DNA of 64,000 nt from Gonatopus flavifemur (Eukaryota > Arthropoda > Insecta > Hymenoptera > Dryinidae), in assembly GCA_018340375.1 (NCBI GenBank), contig JAFFJZ010000001.1, positions 54,552,001 to 54,616,000 on the forward strand, given 5' to 3'. Within the stretch, counting starts at the first letter, position 1. Each line of letters opens with the position of its first letter. Made by a program: the position numbers and the translations under genes. The notes beneath the pieces are model-generated. The model was not told where the DNA came from and ran no database searches. It was given only the letters and a program-made list of their open reading frames with translations. This document shows positions 50,201 through 58,959 of this stretch, in pieces.

Positions 50201-53059
50201 AAAGAACTGCAGGTGATACCAAAGAAGCTAAACCTACGGCAACCAAATCGCAGTACAAACCCTTTTCTTGTGATCTTTGCACTTTGGCTTTCACAAGAGC
50301 GTCACACTTGGCAAGGCACAGAAGAGTTCACACGGGGGAAAGACCTTTCGCCTGTAGCATTTGTCCACGTATGTTCGCGAGGCAGGATAAATTGAAGCAA
50401 CATTTGGATTCTCATATGCAATGGCCTAAGCGCAGAGGGTGTTTATCCAATTACACTGGCACTCAATCCACACAATCTGTACCTGTGAAGGGTAAACGTG
50501 GAAGACCACGGAAGGTAAGAGAATCATCTTTTACAAATTTGTTTGGAATTTGTACAAGATAAAATCTTTCATTGACTGAGAAGAGAGTATTCAAAGTTTA
50601 TTTCAATCGAATGAAGTATGTCAACTATCAACAAAGTTTATTTGACCCAAAGATGGTTTGTTTTTAATCAATAAGCCTTTTTCGTCTTGAAAAAACTCTT
50701 CTCTCAGGGTGCTTAGGGAGAAATAGTTTCAACTCGCACAGCACCACTATTGATGAGGTGTGTCACCTGGACCAACTTCAATAGATATGTTACAGAAATT
50801 GGCAAAACTTTCCTGTCTTCTGAACCACTTCAGTTACTTTTTGGCCGTAGTCAAAATTCAGAAATTCTGATTACGCATCAAAACATCTTCAAGTGCATTC
50901 CCAAGTAGCACAACAGGTTAAAAATGCTGAGAAGGTTCTTGGAAGTTCTGAGCATGTTTTATGAACATTCTTAGAATCTTCGAATGAGACTATTTTGGAT
51001 AAGTGTGTTCTATGCACATTCTCAAAACATATTTTTCGAATTTATCCAAAACAGTCTCATCTGCATATTCTATGCATGATCACGGAATGAACGCAGAATA
51101 TTTGAAATGTTCTTGTGCTACTTGAGTTGTAGAAAAGAACTTCGTCAAATTACTTATATCCAACGGAACAGGAATATTTCGTGGAAACCTTTTCGAAGTC
51201 TAGATGGATTATAAAATAAATTTAAGGACCATGGAGTCTTTCAAGGAATGGGCAAAATTTTGCTACGTACTTTCTGATCAGCTGCGCAATACATCGAAAT
51301 TTCAAATGCGCAGTGATGAACTACATTGCTAAAATTGAGCTTTAAATATGAAATTGAAATTGCAAATACTTCCTAAGAATTCCGCAAACGATTATAAACA
51401 TATTAACCTACAAATGTGAATAATTTTCATAACCTATTTTCTCATGTTCGGGAATATGTTTTGGACTTTGGATTTATGTTTAAAGCCAAATCCTAGAAAT
51501 GCACTTTATTGCTATATATTTGAAACTTTTAATCATTGCTCAGTTATCTCAAAACTACGTAGCAAAATTTTGTCTGTTTTCTAATCCTCCATGGCCCTTA
51601 AATCACTTGAAGATACTCATGAAGAAAGATATCTAAATTAAATCGTATTCAAAACGTCTGGAAGATATTATCAACGCTTCAGAAAGATGTCTCAAAACTT
51701 TTCCCGAAAAAAATGAATTTAGCTCTGAAAAATGGAAAAAATTAATGCTTCTCAGGCTGTCTTAGATTTACTTCAATTAATTTGTTTAACCCCCAGTTAC
51801 CCCTCGAAAGTCTAAAGGGAACAAAAAGTTTTCAAAATTCAACCCCCTGTTCTTATCGTTGAAGAAGTACGATTTTGAAAAAGAATAGAGATCAAGTTTA
51901 GGAACCAAAGTACATTTTTGATAACTGAAAAAACTTCATGCAGTTGACTGCAATGCACAACAAAAGGTCAACGGAAACTTGCAACAATGCGTGCGGTAAC
52001 TGAGTGTTGGAAAATGCTTAAGGTAGTTCTCCGGGAGAATTCAGGATCAAATTAGAAAAATTATTGTCAAGCAGAGCACCAATGTCGAAGGAATTCGATA
52101 ATCATATTCGTTGGGACTCATCCCCATGGTAAAGGTTTTTTAAATCTCACAAGGAACAAAATGAGCCCTCATAAGTCATAAACGGATCAAAAATAAAAAT
52201 TTTTCAAGAAAAAAACCATGTCAAATTTCGCGTTGTTGTTACAAGGTTGTTTATTTATACTTCGAGTTGGTTCTTTTTTTGTCATAAATAAGAATATAAG
52301 TCCCAACGAATATGATCATCGAATTCCTTCGACCTTGGTGCTCTGCTTGACAATAATTTTTCTAATTTGATCCTGAATTCTCCCGGAGAACTACCTTAAT
52401 GCTCAGGAACTGTTCCAAAAGTGAAGGAACTGGGCAGTTGCAACACGCAAATTGAAATTCACTAACATGAAATTTTTGTTTATTTAGATTTATATAGATC
52501 GAACTAAGTCTATCCAGATCTAAATAGATCTTCATTGTCCATTTTTCGAATCTAGCAAAATCTAAATAAATCTCCGTAGATCTAAATCGTTTTTTCCCAG
52601 TTTCTCAAGAAATTTCTTGCATATATTTTTGGTACAATATTTTTCAGATGTCTTTAAGTCATGCGTATTCATCAAAGTAATTGCATTAAACAGCCTTTAA
52701 TCTCAAGATGATTTTTTGTCAAGTTCATAGCTTATCCAAATCGATTTTTGCGAACACTTTCGATAACAATTTGAATGTAATTAAGTATGACCGAATAAAT
52801 TATATTCCCCTATGAATTCCAGGTGAACGCAGAACAATCAGCCATGGAAGAAATCTTGAAATTCGGTGAATTCAGTTCCCTGTTGAATAAATCTGCACAA
52901 TCGTCCAGCGTAGTCAATGACACGAGCAATGAAGATACCACGACAGTTTCGGAAGATAAAACAAGGAATATGAACATCAGAGATGATTTCAAAACGGAAA
53001 ATGACGACGATAAGGAAGATTATTCTCCTCCGATGAAGAATCGTCAGGATAGTGTTTAA
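38078..53059 (+). CDS. BTB / C2H2 zinc-finger / AT-hook transcription factor
   Basis: Five coding exons join in frame: 38078-38297, 47921-48321, 49514-49804, 50140-50514 and 52823-53059, giving 507 aa. Order: BTB domain of the insect tramtrack group (about 5-115), an acidic and basic linker, two C2H2 fingers (348-368 and 376-396), an AT-hook (421-429), and an acidic serine/threonine-rich tail. All introns are GT..AG and junctions complete conserved codons. BTB domains pair these proteins; the fingers and AT-hook bind DNA in the nucleus. I do not recognise the exact orthologue (Drosophila CG8924-like BTB factors are one possibility). Coding introns are 9.6, 1.2, 0.3 and 2.3 kb. The ATG at 38078 precedes the family's FNLTWNNH start. 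Confidence 0.93.
38449..38745. repeat. Dispersed repeat, TGCATATGAATTTATGTGAAGC family, copy 1
   Basis: About 65-70% alike to 44515-44755, same orientation (GAAGCAATTAACAT, AGAATTATGATT, TGCAGTAAATTTCA). The left edge CACTGTAAAC suggests a CACTG-type element. Confidence 0.7.
38884..39090. repeat. Dispersed fold-back repeat, GAAGTTTGAATCGTT family, copy 2
   Basis: TTTTTGAAGTTTGAATCGTT to AAACGATTCAAACATCAGCAAC. Related to 32435-32660 and 44750-45172. Confidence 0.7.
39995..40201. mobile_element. CCC..GGG element, TSD TG
   Basis: CCCTGGTTGAAG to TTGTTCAACCAGGA (last base changed from G), with TG at 39993-39994 and 40202-40203. A 25-bp word containing GGATTTGGTCAGAACATTG is repeated inside. 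Confidence 0.78.
40402..41940. mobile_element. CCC..GGG element, TSD TA, split by a larger one
   Basis: CCCAAGTATGAATATTC to CGTAGTAGGG, flanked by TA (40400-40401, 41941-41942). Its own sequence is 40402-40518 plus 41926-41940, homologous to the intact copy 60688-60817. The 1.4-kb array element sits between. Confidence 0.88.
40519..41925. mobile_element. CCC..GGG element expanded into a layered satellite
   Basis: CCCTGGTGAAAAAATC to GATTCTTTTTACCAGGG. The flanks are CT (40517-40518) and TT (41926-41927); the uninterrupted copy at 60688-60817 supports TT. The interior is dozens of ATTCAGAGA/G words of about 10-11 bp. They are grouped in units of about 183 and 170 bp (TTGGT landmarks near 40752, 40935, 41105, 41288 and 41471), giving a 353-bp dimer. 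Open frames across it are by-products of the repeat. Confidence 0.92.
42118..42237. mobile_element. CCC..GGG element, TSD AT
   Basis: A 120-bp palindrome, CCCACATAGCACAAATG to CATTTGTGCTATGTGGG, flanked by AT on both sides. TCTCCAGAA / TTCTGGAGA words lie in the arms. Confidence 0.92.
42380..42664. mobile_element. TA-flanked MITE, CACTGTTGGG ends
   Basis: CACTGTTGGGAAAAATTGG to ATTTTTTCTTCAGTG with TA on both sides (42378-42379, 42665-42666). AATTTTCC-type words recur inside. Confidence 0.85.
42680..42933. mobile_element. MITE, CACTGAGAAAAAAG ends
   Basis: CACTGAGAAAAAAGAAGATG to ACAACTTTTCTTCCTCGG, with inverted TGTAAATTTCA / AACTTACA words. The flanking duplication is unclear. Confidence 0.7.
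42953..43191 (+). other. Possible leader exon of the pogo-like element
   Basis: Starts near GGGTGGAACAAGTTG, a GGGGTAAGTTGG-rich motif also seen near 43967 and 63350, and ends at a consensus donor (TTCAG followed by GTAAGTAC at 43192). A matching acceptor (AATTTCAG, ending 45697) lies just before the transposase start. Speculative. Confidence 0.3.
43439..43589. mobile_element. CCC..GGG element, TSD TC
   Basis: CCCTAATGAAAATGGAAGCG to GCGGAGATTTTCACCAGGG, flanked by TC (43437-43438, 43590-43591). AAGCG and ACGTTT words inside resemble the 22989 and 34538 elements. Confidence 0.88.
44515..44755. repeat. Dispersed repeat, TGCATATGAATTTATGTGAAGC family, copy 2
   Basis: Partner of 38449-38745. 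It ends ATTTTTTACAGTG, fitting a CACTG-type right terminus. Confidence 0.7.
44750..45172. repeat. Dispersed fold-back repeat, GAAGTTTGAATCGTT family, copy 3
   Basis: Starts GTTGTTGAAGTTTACATCGTT; the right half resembles 32580-32660 (ATCTCGTTATTCGATTACTAAT). Confidence 0.6.
45699..47300 (+). CDS. pogo/Tigger-like transposase with C-terminal PHD-type finger
   Basis: An uninterrupted 533-aa frame. Psq-type helix-turn-helix at about 1-55 (MRTYRRKT, then TQRAVSIEFGIPRMTLRRYM), a CENP-B/Tc5-type binding region at about 65-145, and a DDE_1 catalytic core at about 155-345. Catalytic positions are D183 in NVDE, D283 in LLLDND-type context, and E319 in LQPLE, where most relatives have D. The C-terminal tail has a Cys/His cluster (CCIVCDEP, CRTCHKWAHVKC, CDCD) typical of insect members. 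An ATG 12 bases upstream (45687) overlaps an acceptor-like AATTTCAG, so I prefer 45699. It lies in the host BTB intron on the same strand. Clear terminal repeats were not found. It could be a recent insertion or a retained gene. Confidence 0.92.
   Translation: MRTYRRKTNRASATQEQLQIAAAAVLKDGKTQRAVSIEFGIPRMTLRRYMKKLQTQGNPTMGYVSPHRVFDSDQESNLKDYLVKVADINYGLTAQNVRMFAYHFAIAFDVKVPDSWKKNQMAGVDWLLKFLKRNPELSIRRAETSGFRTATSFNKRNVDSFFDKLKDILNTYNFTAENIWNVDEIVVSTVSKSRETMKVKEAGGDFIVSLIVAISAAGVTIPPMFIFPHKQYQEDYVAQGPPDCIGSSNADGWVTNDEFHVFMKHFIKHVKPSRKHPILILLDNDASHLSIKTFNLAESNGIIVLSFPPYCSHKLQPLEVSVFEHFKRHFSVARVQWLRNNPLRSVTIYDVPKIVAESLPPATTNLNIMSGFEKTGIFPYNRKIFMNYDFAPSSIINFEFDQSFRMNADRENVVMNNSLSSTRQDTDIFSSETVLSFSKCTLEKQKQIKTRGSDVSTLKEEKLIQPQRVKEVLQQFNDEEVGNCCIVCDEPYSNSPSDEEFVQCRTCHKWAHVKCMPGSNPTMIYLHCDCDGN
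47301..47920. other. Downstream of transposase, no gene seen
   Basis: AT-rich intron. A weak candidate right terminus for the pogo-like element is TTTGTTCCGCAATA near 47627-47646, partly complementary to GGGTGGAACAAG at 42953; too weak to call. Confidence 0.4.
47921..48321 (+). CDS. BTB gene coding exon 2: rest of BTB and acidic linker
   Basis: Residues 74-207. It completes the BTB fold (VAVEEMECLLDFMYRGSIDV, then LPSLIKTATDLEIRGLSG), then a polar linker with KVEEIEIEDDP. The donor is ATT/GTGAGT. Confidence 0.95.
48322..49513 (+). other. Intron 2 of the BTB coding region
   Basis: Contains a decayed AAGCGT-word fold-back (about 48430-48560), the 48719-48978 element, and a GATATCT-word stretch (about 49170-49430). 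No exon. Confidence 0.7.
48719..48978. mobile_element. CCC..GGG element, TSD AT
   Basis: CCCAGACAGTAAAGTGCAAG to GCAACTTTTGCTGTCAGGG, flanked by AT (48717-48718, 48979-48980). GCAACA / TTGCAGC words fill the arms. An 83-codon frame inside is a by-product. Confidence 0.92.
49514..49804 (+). CDS. BTB gene coding exon 3: basic and polar linker
   Basis: Residues 208-304: RRIPPPMYKRETRYKGQKR, then a serine/asparagine-rich acidic stretch ending QERDSL. Phase 0 on both sides (291 bases), so it could be skipped without breaking the frame. No domain. Confidence 0.9.
49805..50139 (+). other. Intron 3 of the BTB coding region
   Basis: A 335-bp intron with GT..AG ends. Nothing else is seen. Confidence 0.85.
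50140..50514 (+). CDS. BTB gene coding exon 4: two C2H2 fingers and AT-hook
   Basis: Residues 305-429. Finger 1 C-x2-C-x12-H-x3-H (SCDLCTLAF.. to HRRVH), standard TGERPF linker, finger 2 of the same spacing (ACSICPRMF.. to HLDSH). A basic run KRTAGD..K precedes them and KGKRGRPRK, an AT-hook core, closes the exon. Phase 0 on both sides. Confidence 0.95.
50900..51126. mobile_element. CCC..GGG element, TSD TT, CCCAAGTAGCACAA family
   Basis: CCCAAGTAGCACAACAGG to TTCTTGTGCTACTTGAG, flanked by TT (50898-50899, 51127-51128). Same 227-bp length as 61724-61950, which lies in the opposite orientation. AACATTCTTAGAA-like words repeat. Confidence 0.92.
52022..52395. mobile_element. TTAA-flanked MITE with about 100-bp TIRs
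   Basis: GGTAGTTCTCCGGGAG to CTCCCGGAGAACTACC with TTAA on both sides (52018-52021, 52396-52399). The 98-bp terminal repeats differ at only about two positions, so it is young. TTAA duplications are made by piggyBac and Kolobok transposases; neither is present here. Confidence 0.92.
52823..53059 (+). CDS. BTB gene last coding exon: acidic tail
   Basis: Residues 430-507, starting VNAEQSAMEEILKFGEF, rich in S, T, D and E (KTENDDDKEDYSPP), ending QDSV. A candidate polyadenylation signal AATAAA follows at 53244-53249. Confidence 0.88.
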   Translation: MNAEQSAMEEILKFGEFSSLLNKSAQSSSVVNDTSNEDTTTVSEDKTRNMNIRDDFKTENDDDKEDYSPPMKNRQDSV

Positions 53060-56000
53060 TGATATCGCAACATAATGAAACCCCAAAGAGAGATTTTTCC
53101 AAATCTCAAACAGTATGTAGGACGTGAAGTTAACTAGTCGTAATTATAATTTTTATTCTGTGCTGAATAAGAGAATTTCGATCAGTGGAATATTTCTTAT
53201 GTTTACCGATAAGTGGTTGGATGTGATTCATTCGATAGGGCACAATAAAAAAATAATTCATGAGAATTTGGTGCGAATAACAATTCGAGTTCGCAGCTAC
53301 CGAGAAGGTTGACAACATCTTATATGCTATTCGAAGGTTATCTTAAGTACACACAAAATAGAATGATTTTCATGCAAAGTGATGTGATACAACGTAAATT
53401 TCGTATAAATGTAACGCATACATAGTAAAAATAATAAGAAAAAACAATACGGATGTTAATGATCCGATTGATTGGTGTAACGTCACATCGTGTCAATGGT
53501 ATATTTAGAGCATTGGAATGGTGCATATTTTTACATCCTCTTCACAGTGCTGGTTCTCGTATGATGTAAACTTTTGATCAATTCAAATTGATTCCACTTA
53601 TCGAAGTCATTCAAAAGGCATTGTAGAATCATGCGAAGAATCAAGAACAATGGAACGAAGTCTCAACATTTTTTATACTATCTTTTTTTTTTCCATTCTC
53701 CATTGCAACAATTTTCAACAAAGGAACATTCATATGAAATTCTTGAAAAACGCGTAGACTTTGATTTGATTCAATGCGAAGATTACAGAGCTTCAAGGTT
53801 CATTTGATCAAGTTTCACATATCAAACGTGTACCATGTTTTCGAATCAATGTAACTTCCAATTCGTCCATGTTTGATTCATTCAATTACTGTGAATGTCT
53901 TAAAATATCTTTGTGCTGTCGAAATCTTTCCAGATAGCACAGAATTTTTGTAAAAAAATTCTTGAATACCTCTTTGAGCACTGCAATGTTCGAAATGAGT
54001 CTTCGAAGAATTTTTCTTTATAAACTCTGTGCTGTATAGGTCAAAAAGAGTTGAAAAAGTCCATAAAAACAACTTTTTTTAAACTTCTGTCATTGAAAGA
54101 CAAGCACAAATAGAATTCTACAGAACTGAATCTTTGCATATCGAGTTGATCCGACAAAAACATTACACCCAGCTAGAACAAACAAATTTTACATATCAAT
54201 GATGTCACGAGTATTCAGAATTCACAGAATACAATATTTTGGGAAGAATTACAACATTTCCTGAATATTAAAAATTATTCTGAATATATATGAAATAAGT
54301 ACCAATTGAACAAATACAAAGTTTGGGATGATTTCATTGTATCATTGATATGGAACATTCGTTTATTTCAGTTGGGCAGCATTACAAAACACAATTTATA
54401 GAATCCATATAACGATTTGTATCTTTCGGAAAGATTGAAATGACTTTCAGATGTGACAACATGCAGATATTCCCATAAGAGATATGAAAGGATCAGAAAA
54501 TTTTTCTCTATCTGAAGATTGTAAGCATTGATTTAATCAATTCAAGGAAAATTTGATCAGTCAACGAAAAGTTATATATACATCATTATTATTATTCGAA
54601 GATAATAATCAATTGTTGTACGAAGTACTGAAATATATGAACTTCGAGTATTCAGTACGGGAAACAATTTCGACGTTTGAATAAGTCCTGGCTTTGCGTT
54701 ATGATAAAACATAAACATTGAAAATACAAACAAAATCACAATCATCGGATATTTTCTCATACGTGTGATTATTATAAAATACGTCAAGTACAAATGTCCA
54801 AATACATTGAATTATACGTGAAAGTGTGTTTGCGTGTGCGAGAATGAATGAGTAAATTTTATAGAGAAATTATAATATATATGTAAAGATATATGATAAG
54901 TACTGTGTTCTTACTCACATAAATGTATGATTAAATTTTATTGTTAAATGTGTTTTACGCGTACAATTTAGACCAAGAGAAACGTATAAACGCAGGGGAG
55001 CGTGGAATTCAGCAATGAATGTAAATTTTTCTTATGTTATCTCCTCTTATAGCAAATTGTCGAAATACGGACCTTGATAGATTGAATTCATATTGAGCCG
55101 ATAAGTCGTTAGGGTGGAATCTTGTTTGAGCTTTCAATCGAACATTTCCTTATTCATTATTTTTTGATTGAATATGTTTATGGGTAAACAAAGTTCTGTT
55201 CGCATCTTAGCGAAGCTTTGTTCAAGATTTTTGAATTCATTCCCAGTGCAGATAAATTATATATATATGAGTGAGGATCTGTAATAGTTTGTCATAGCTT
55301 ACACCGTCGTTTTTGGAGAACAAGTGAAATAACTCATTACAAATTCTTGCGATATTCGAGTCTATAAAATGTGTCTGTTGGATATGTTCAACTTTACATA
55401 ATTAAATGAATTCAATCGATCGAACTATAGAATCTCATTTGTAACCGCATCAATCGATAATTCTTTGGGAAATTTGACCCCATGTTGACTATCAAACCCT
55501 ATAATCCATCCAATGTTTTTGGAACGAATACGAGATTTGTTGACTGAGATGAAGTAGAATTTCCCAAAGAATGCCCGATAAACAATTCATTTTTGAAGGT
55601 ATTTTCTTTAGATACGTTTAAAATATCTTAGAATACGTGCTTATTGAAAAGTGCTGCATAAGATATCTTCGGAAATGAAATCTCCAGGAAAAAAGATTAC
55701 ATCCAATGAGATCTAAATTTTGGCAAAGAATCTCTTCAATCAAGAAAGAAACATGAAAAAAGATCTATAGAGATCCGACGAGATCTCTGGAGACCTTCAT
55801 AGATCTTTTGGATTTATTTCAAAATTAGAATCAGATATCAAGGGATTTGTATCAGAGACCTTTGTGAAAATTTAGATCAAATCTGTTCTCTCGAGATGTT
55901 TATTGGTTGTTAACTTCTACAATTCGATGAGTTGAAAAATATTTAATTTTCAACAAACCATTTCTCGAATATCTTCTACCATTCCATAATAATTCGACGC

Positions 56001-57370
56001 ATCATTCACCATCCACAATCCCTTACATTATAACCCCGCAATAGAAGAATTAATTTTACATTGATAATGGAATCAATTTTCCTTCGCGTTACGATGGTTT
56101 GTTTGTTTCTTTGTTTGTTTACTCGTGCAATATAATTCCTTCCAATCATCGATGAGGAAAAGATAACTCATGTAAATCTTATTTCTGATGTTTCAACTCC
56201 ATTCGAACGGAAGGAGGAATGGATGTGTTTTGTGATCATTTGTTTTGTTATTTTTGAAGAAATGAAGTATGTTAAAGTTAACCGTCTAATTGAATCTCCT
56301 AGGGTGTCAACCCTTTACGAGCGTGTGAATGTATAGATACATTTTGAACGATAAAGTGCAATGGATTCCCTATAAAGCGCTGCTTCTGATTTGAATTTCC
56401 GTTTCTAAATCTTTACCGGTCTCAAAGGATCGTATCGATTTGATCTCCAGTATTGTAAAAACAAACAAAACTTCCAATACATTGAACGAACAGAAAAGTC
56501 AACACTTAAATATATAGTTTCTTAAGAAATACGAAAAAAGCACATCGAAGGATACAATTTATGTTCCTGTCAGAAATGACAAAAAAAAAGTGTGTTTTCT
56601 TCTTTTTCACGCGAATCAATGACATCGTCCATGAAAGGAATAATTATGTGTGGAATTGTGTGTCCGTTTCACAAACTCTTAAGGTGAACTGTTTTGTTAT
56701 GTAACAAAAAAAAAAACGATACAGAAAATAATGGTGGGAATTTTGAAAGGAATCGGTCCTTTTTCTATATAAATTATGTCGAATTTTTATCAATATTTTA
56801 TACAAATATATGAAAATTAGATCATTTTTCTATAGAGAAGAATCGATTCTATCGCAGAATCCCTGATGGAAAATGAGAGGAATGAAATAACCGAATCATG
56901 AGATTTTGGTCCAATTGGAATGATGTGCGAGTGAATTTTGTGCAATTCCTATTATATCTATGAGAGACAATGTTAAAATGTCTCCATATCCGTAATGTAT
57001 CGTATAGAAAATGTATATAAATCGTAAGGTGAATAAAATTTGTTTTTAATCCAAATAGTTAAATTAAATAACCAATCTCTGGGATGAAGAACAGGGGAGG
57101 AGAGAGCGCGTATTATTTTGTTTATATCTATGGGGAAATATGTAGTTATATACGAACATGTATATATGCAGTTTGAAGGAACTACTCTCGTAAAAACAAA
57201 TTATATATGCTCTGTATATGATTATTGAAATTTAGAAAAGAAGATATAAGTCATATATCGTACTGCATCAAGACTCTGAAGTGATTATATAAAAATTATA
57301 CATAAATTACATATAATTTTGAAAATTTTTTTACAGGAGTTTTCAAATATACTCCGATATACAGGTTGAC
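53060..57370. other. 3' UTR and intergenic DNA, no further gene seen
   Basis: AATAAA at 53244-53249 could end the BTB transcript. A decayed CCAGATAGCACAG..CTGTGCTGTATAGG fold-back lies at about 53929-54040, an AGATCT-word stretch at 55680-55900, and a degenerate hAT-like copy near 56731-56868 (GGTGGGAATTTTG to AATCCCTGATG). Confidence 0.55.
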
Positions 57371-57464
57371 CCGAGTCGGGTAGATTATATTTCAAGAGCA
57401 CATTCTCCAGTCTAAACGTAACAGTTTGCCGTATGAAAACATTTTTTCAACGCTTTGTTCTTGA

Positions 57465-57790
57465 GATATGAGCATTTTTAGATTTTTTTTCAAATCCAAA
57501 TCGCTCAAAAGCGTTCCATCCCGTACAGCACGCGGACATTTCTCCGTCGCCTCCACGTCGCTTCTCCGTTCTTTCCACCTTGTATCCACGTCTCCCTTTC
57601 TTCCACCTCGCCTCCACGGAGATGCGACGTGGACATCGGTGGATGTGCTGTGTGGGATGTTACATACTTGAACTTGACATAATTTGCCAAGTTGAAACAC
57701 GGTGGATCTCTGGAAAACAATTCAACTATTCTATCATTGTTCGTTTTGGAACTATAATAATTTGAAGTTGCTGGATTCTGATTTTTCATT
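57465..57790. repeat. Dispersed repeat related to 37700-37960, interrupted
   Basis: Shares CAAATCCAAATCG, CCAAGTTG and GTGGATCTCT blocks with the 37.7-kb copy. A 137-bp CCC..GGG element is inserted at 57520. Confidence 0.65.
57520..57656. mobile_element. CCC..GGG element, TSD AT
   Basis: CCCGTACAGCACGCGGACA to GGATGTGCTGTGTGGG, flanked by AT (57518-57519, 57657-57658). CACGTC / CCACCTCGCC words make the interior GC-rich, unlike its surroundings. Confidence 0.88.
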
Positions 57791-57970
57791 GAACCAGCTA
57801 TAGGAATTGCTGTGGTAGTGAAAATATAGCTACTGTTACCAAAAACTGTATTTTGACTCATTTTCAGCTACAGTTTTTGTTTCTCAGTGTGAGTTTGTTC
57901 CTCAGTCACCATTTATGCATGGCGATGGTTAATCCCCACTTCTTTCAGAGTGTTTACTTCTTTTCATGTA

Positions 57971-58465
57971 CACTGTGAGAAATGATTGTGGAGTTTTTCC
58001 CTAAAAAATGGTGGTAGCAAAGTTCCTTCATACACGGAAAAAAGAAAACAGCAATGGTTACTGTGAATCACAAAAATACATCGAAACTCAAATTCATTCC
58101 ATGCAGTACTGCGTTTCTCAGTTCTCATTACTGTTCAGTCAGCACTGACGAATTTCATTACAATACCCATCACTGTGATCGCGCTAATCCTCATTATCCA
58201 AGCGTGTTTTCATTTGTTTTTCAACCGATCGCTGTCATTCACAGTAACCAGTAATGTTTTCTTTTTTCCGTGTAGATGAAGAATTCTTCACCATAATTTG
58301 GTGGACCTTTACTTCATTTGTAGAGAAATCAACACTCCAAAAACAAAATGATTCTTCAAAGTGATGGAAAAATCTCCCATTTCTGATGAAAAAACAATTC
58401 TCCCACGATGAGGGGACGAAATCCACCAATACTATGGAGCAGAAGTCCCCACATTTTTCCCAGTG
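57971..58465. mobile_element. TA-flanked MITE, CACTGTGAGAAATG, interrupted
   Basis: CACTGTGAGAAATGATTG to TTTTTCCCAGTG, TA on both sides. Homologous to 63596-63848. It holds a nested MITE at 58033-58272. Confidence 0.88.
58033..58272. mobile_element. Nested TA-flanked MITE, CACGGAAAAAAG ends
   Basis: CACGGAAAAAAGAAAACA to TGTTTTCTTTTTTCCGTG, TA on both sides (58031-58032, 58273-58274). The sister copy at 63596-63848 runs through this point without it (GTTCCTCCACAGATGAG). CAGTAACCATTG-like words lie inside. Confidence 0.92.
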
Positions 58466-58468
58466 TAG

Positions 58469-58957
58469 CCCTGGTAGAAATTTGTCTGGTCGTCCTATTT
58501 ACCATCCACGTACTAGATGGGACCTTCGTGGGGACAGCCGGATAACACATTTCAGCCAATTTGACTTTCGTGCCCAATAGTAGTGGATTTTTTATGCGTC
58601 AACTGACCGTACAGTAACATTGATGGTTCATCAACACGGTTAGAGGAATAAAAAGAAGTCCCAACGTTTCAATTTGTCACTCGGGATTATTTTCTGGAAA
58701 TAAATTCAAAAGCAACGTGCTTGACTGGAGATTACATGTCAAAATACATTATTACCTCATTCATAGGTGTTATTTCACAGAAAACACATGATTTCACATT
58801 TCTAATTACCAATTTGAACAAACATTCTAGAAATTCCCTGAGACATCTGGATGGGCACAGGCTAAAAAGTGAGTTACAAAATTAGCTAGAAACCAACCTA
58901 ACATCCGAGAAAACTAGCTGGGGCCCATCTAATTCCCAATCATAATTTCTACTGGGG
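58469..58957. mobile_element. CCC..GGG element, TSD AG
   Basis: CCCTGGTAGAAATTTG to CATAATTTCTACTGGGG, flanked by AG (58467-58468, 58958-58959). Repeated GATGGGACC / GGGCCCATC words. It abuts the right TA of the 57971-58465 MITE. Confidence 0.85.
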
Positions 58958-58959
58958 AG

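Larger units (their letters stand above)
50515..52822 (+). other. Intron 4 of the BTB coding region
   Basis: 2.3 kb, no exon seen. Holds the elements at 50900-51126 and 52022-52395 plus an AGATCT-word stretch (52490-52600). An alternative last exon cannot be excluded, since relatives of this class often swap C-termini. Confidence 0.7.

Noticed and set aside
53929..54040. CCAGATAGCACAG fold-back as another exact member
   Set aside because: The first base is lost and flanks (TT / TC) do not match; treated as decayed.
57392..57861. Overlapping open frames on both strands
   Set aside because: They are produced by the GC-rich 137-bp insert and its palindromic ends; no domain.
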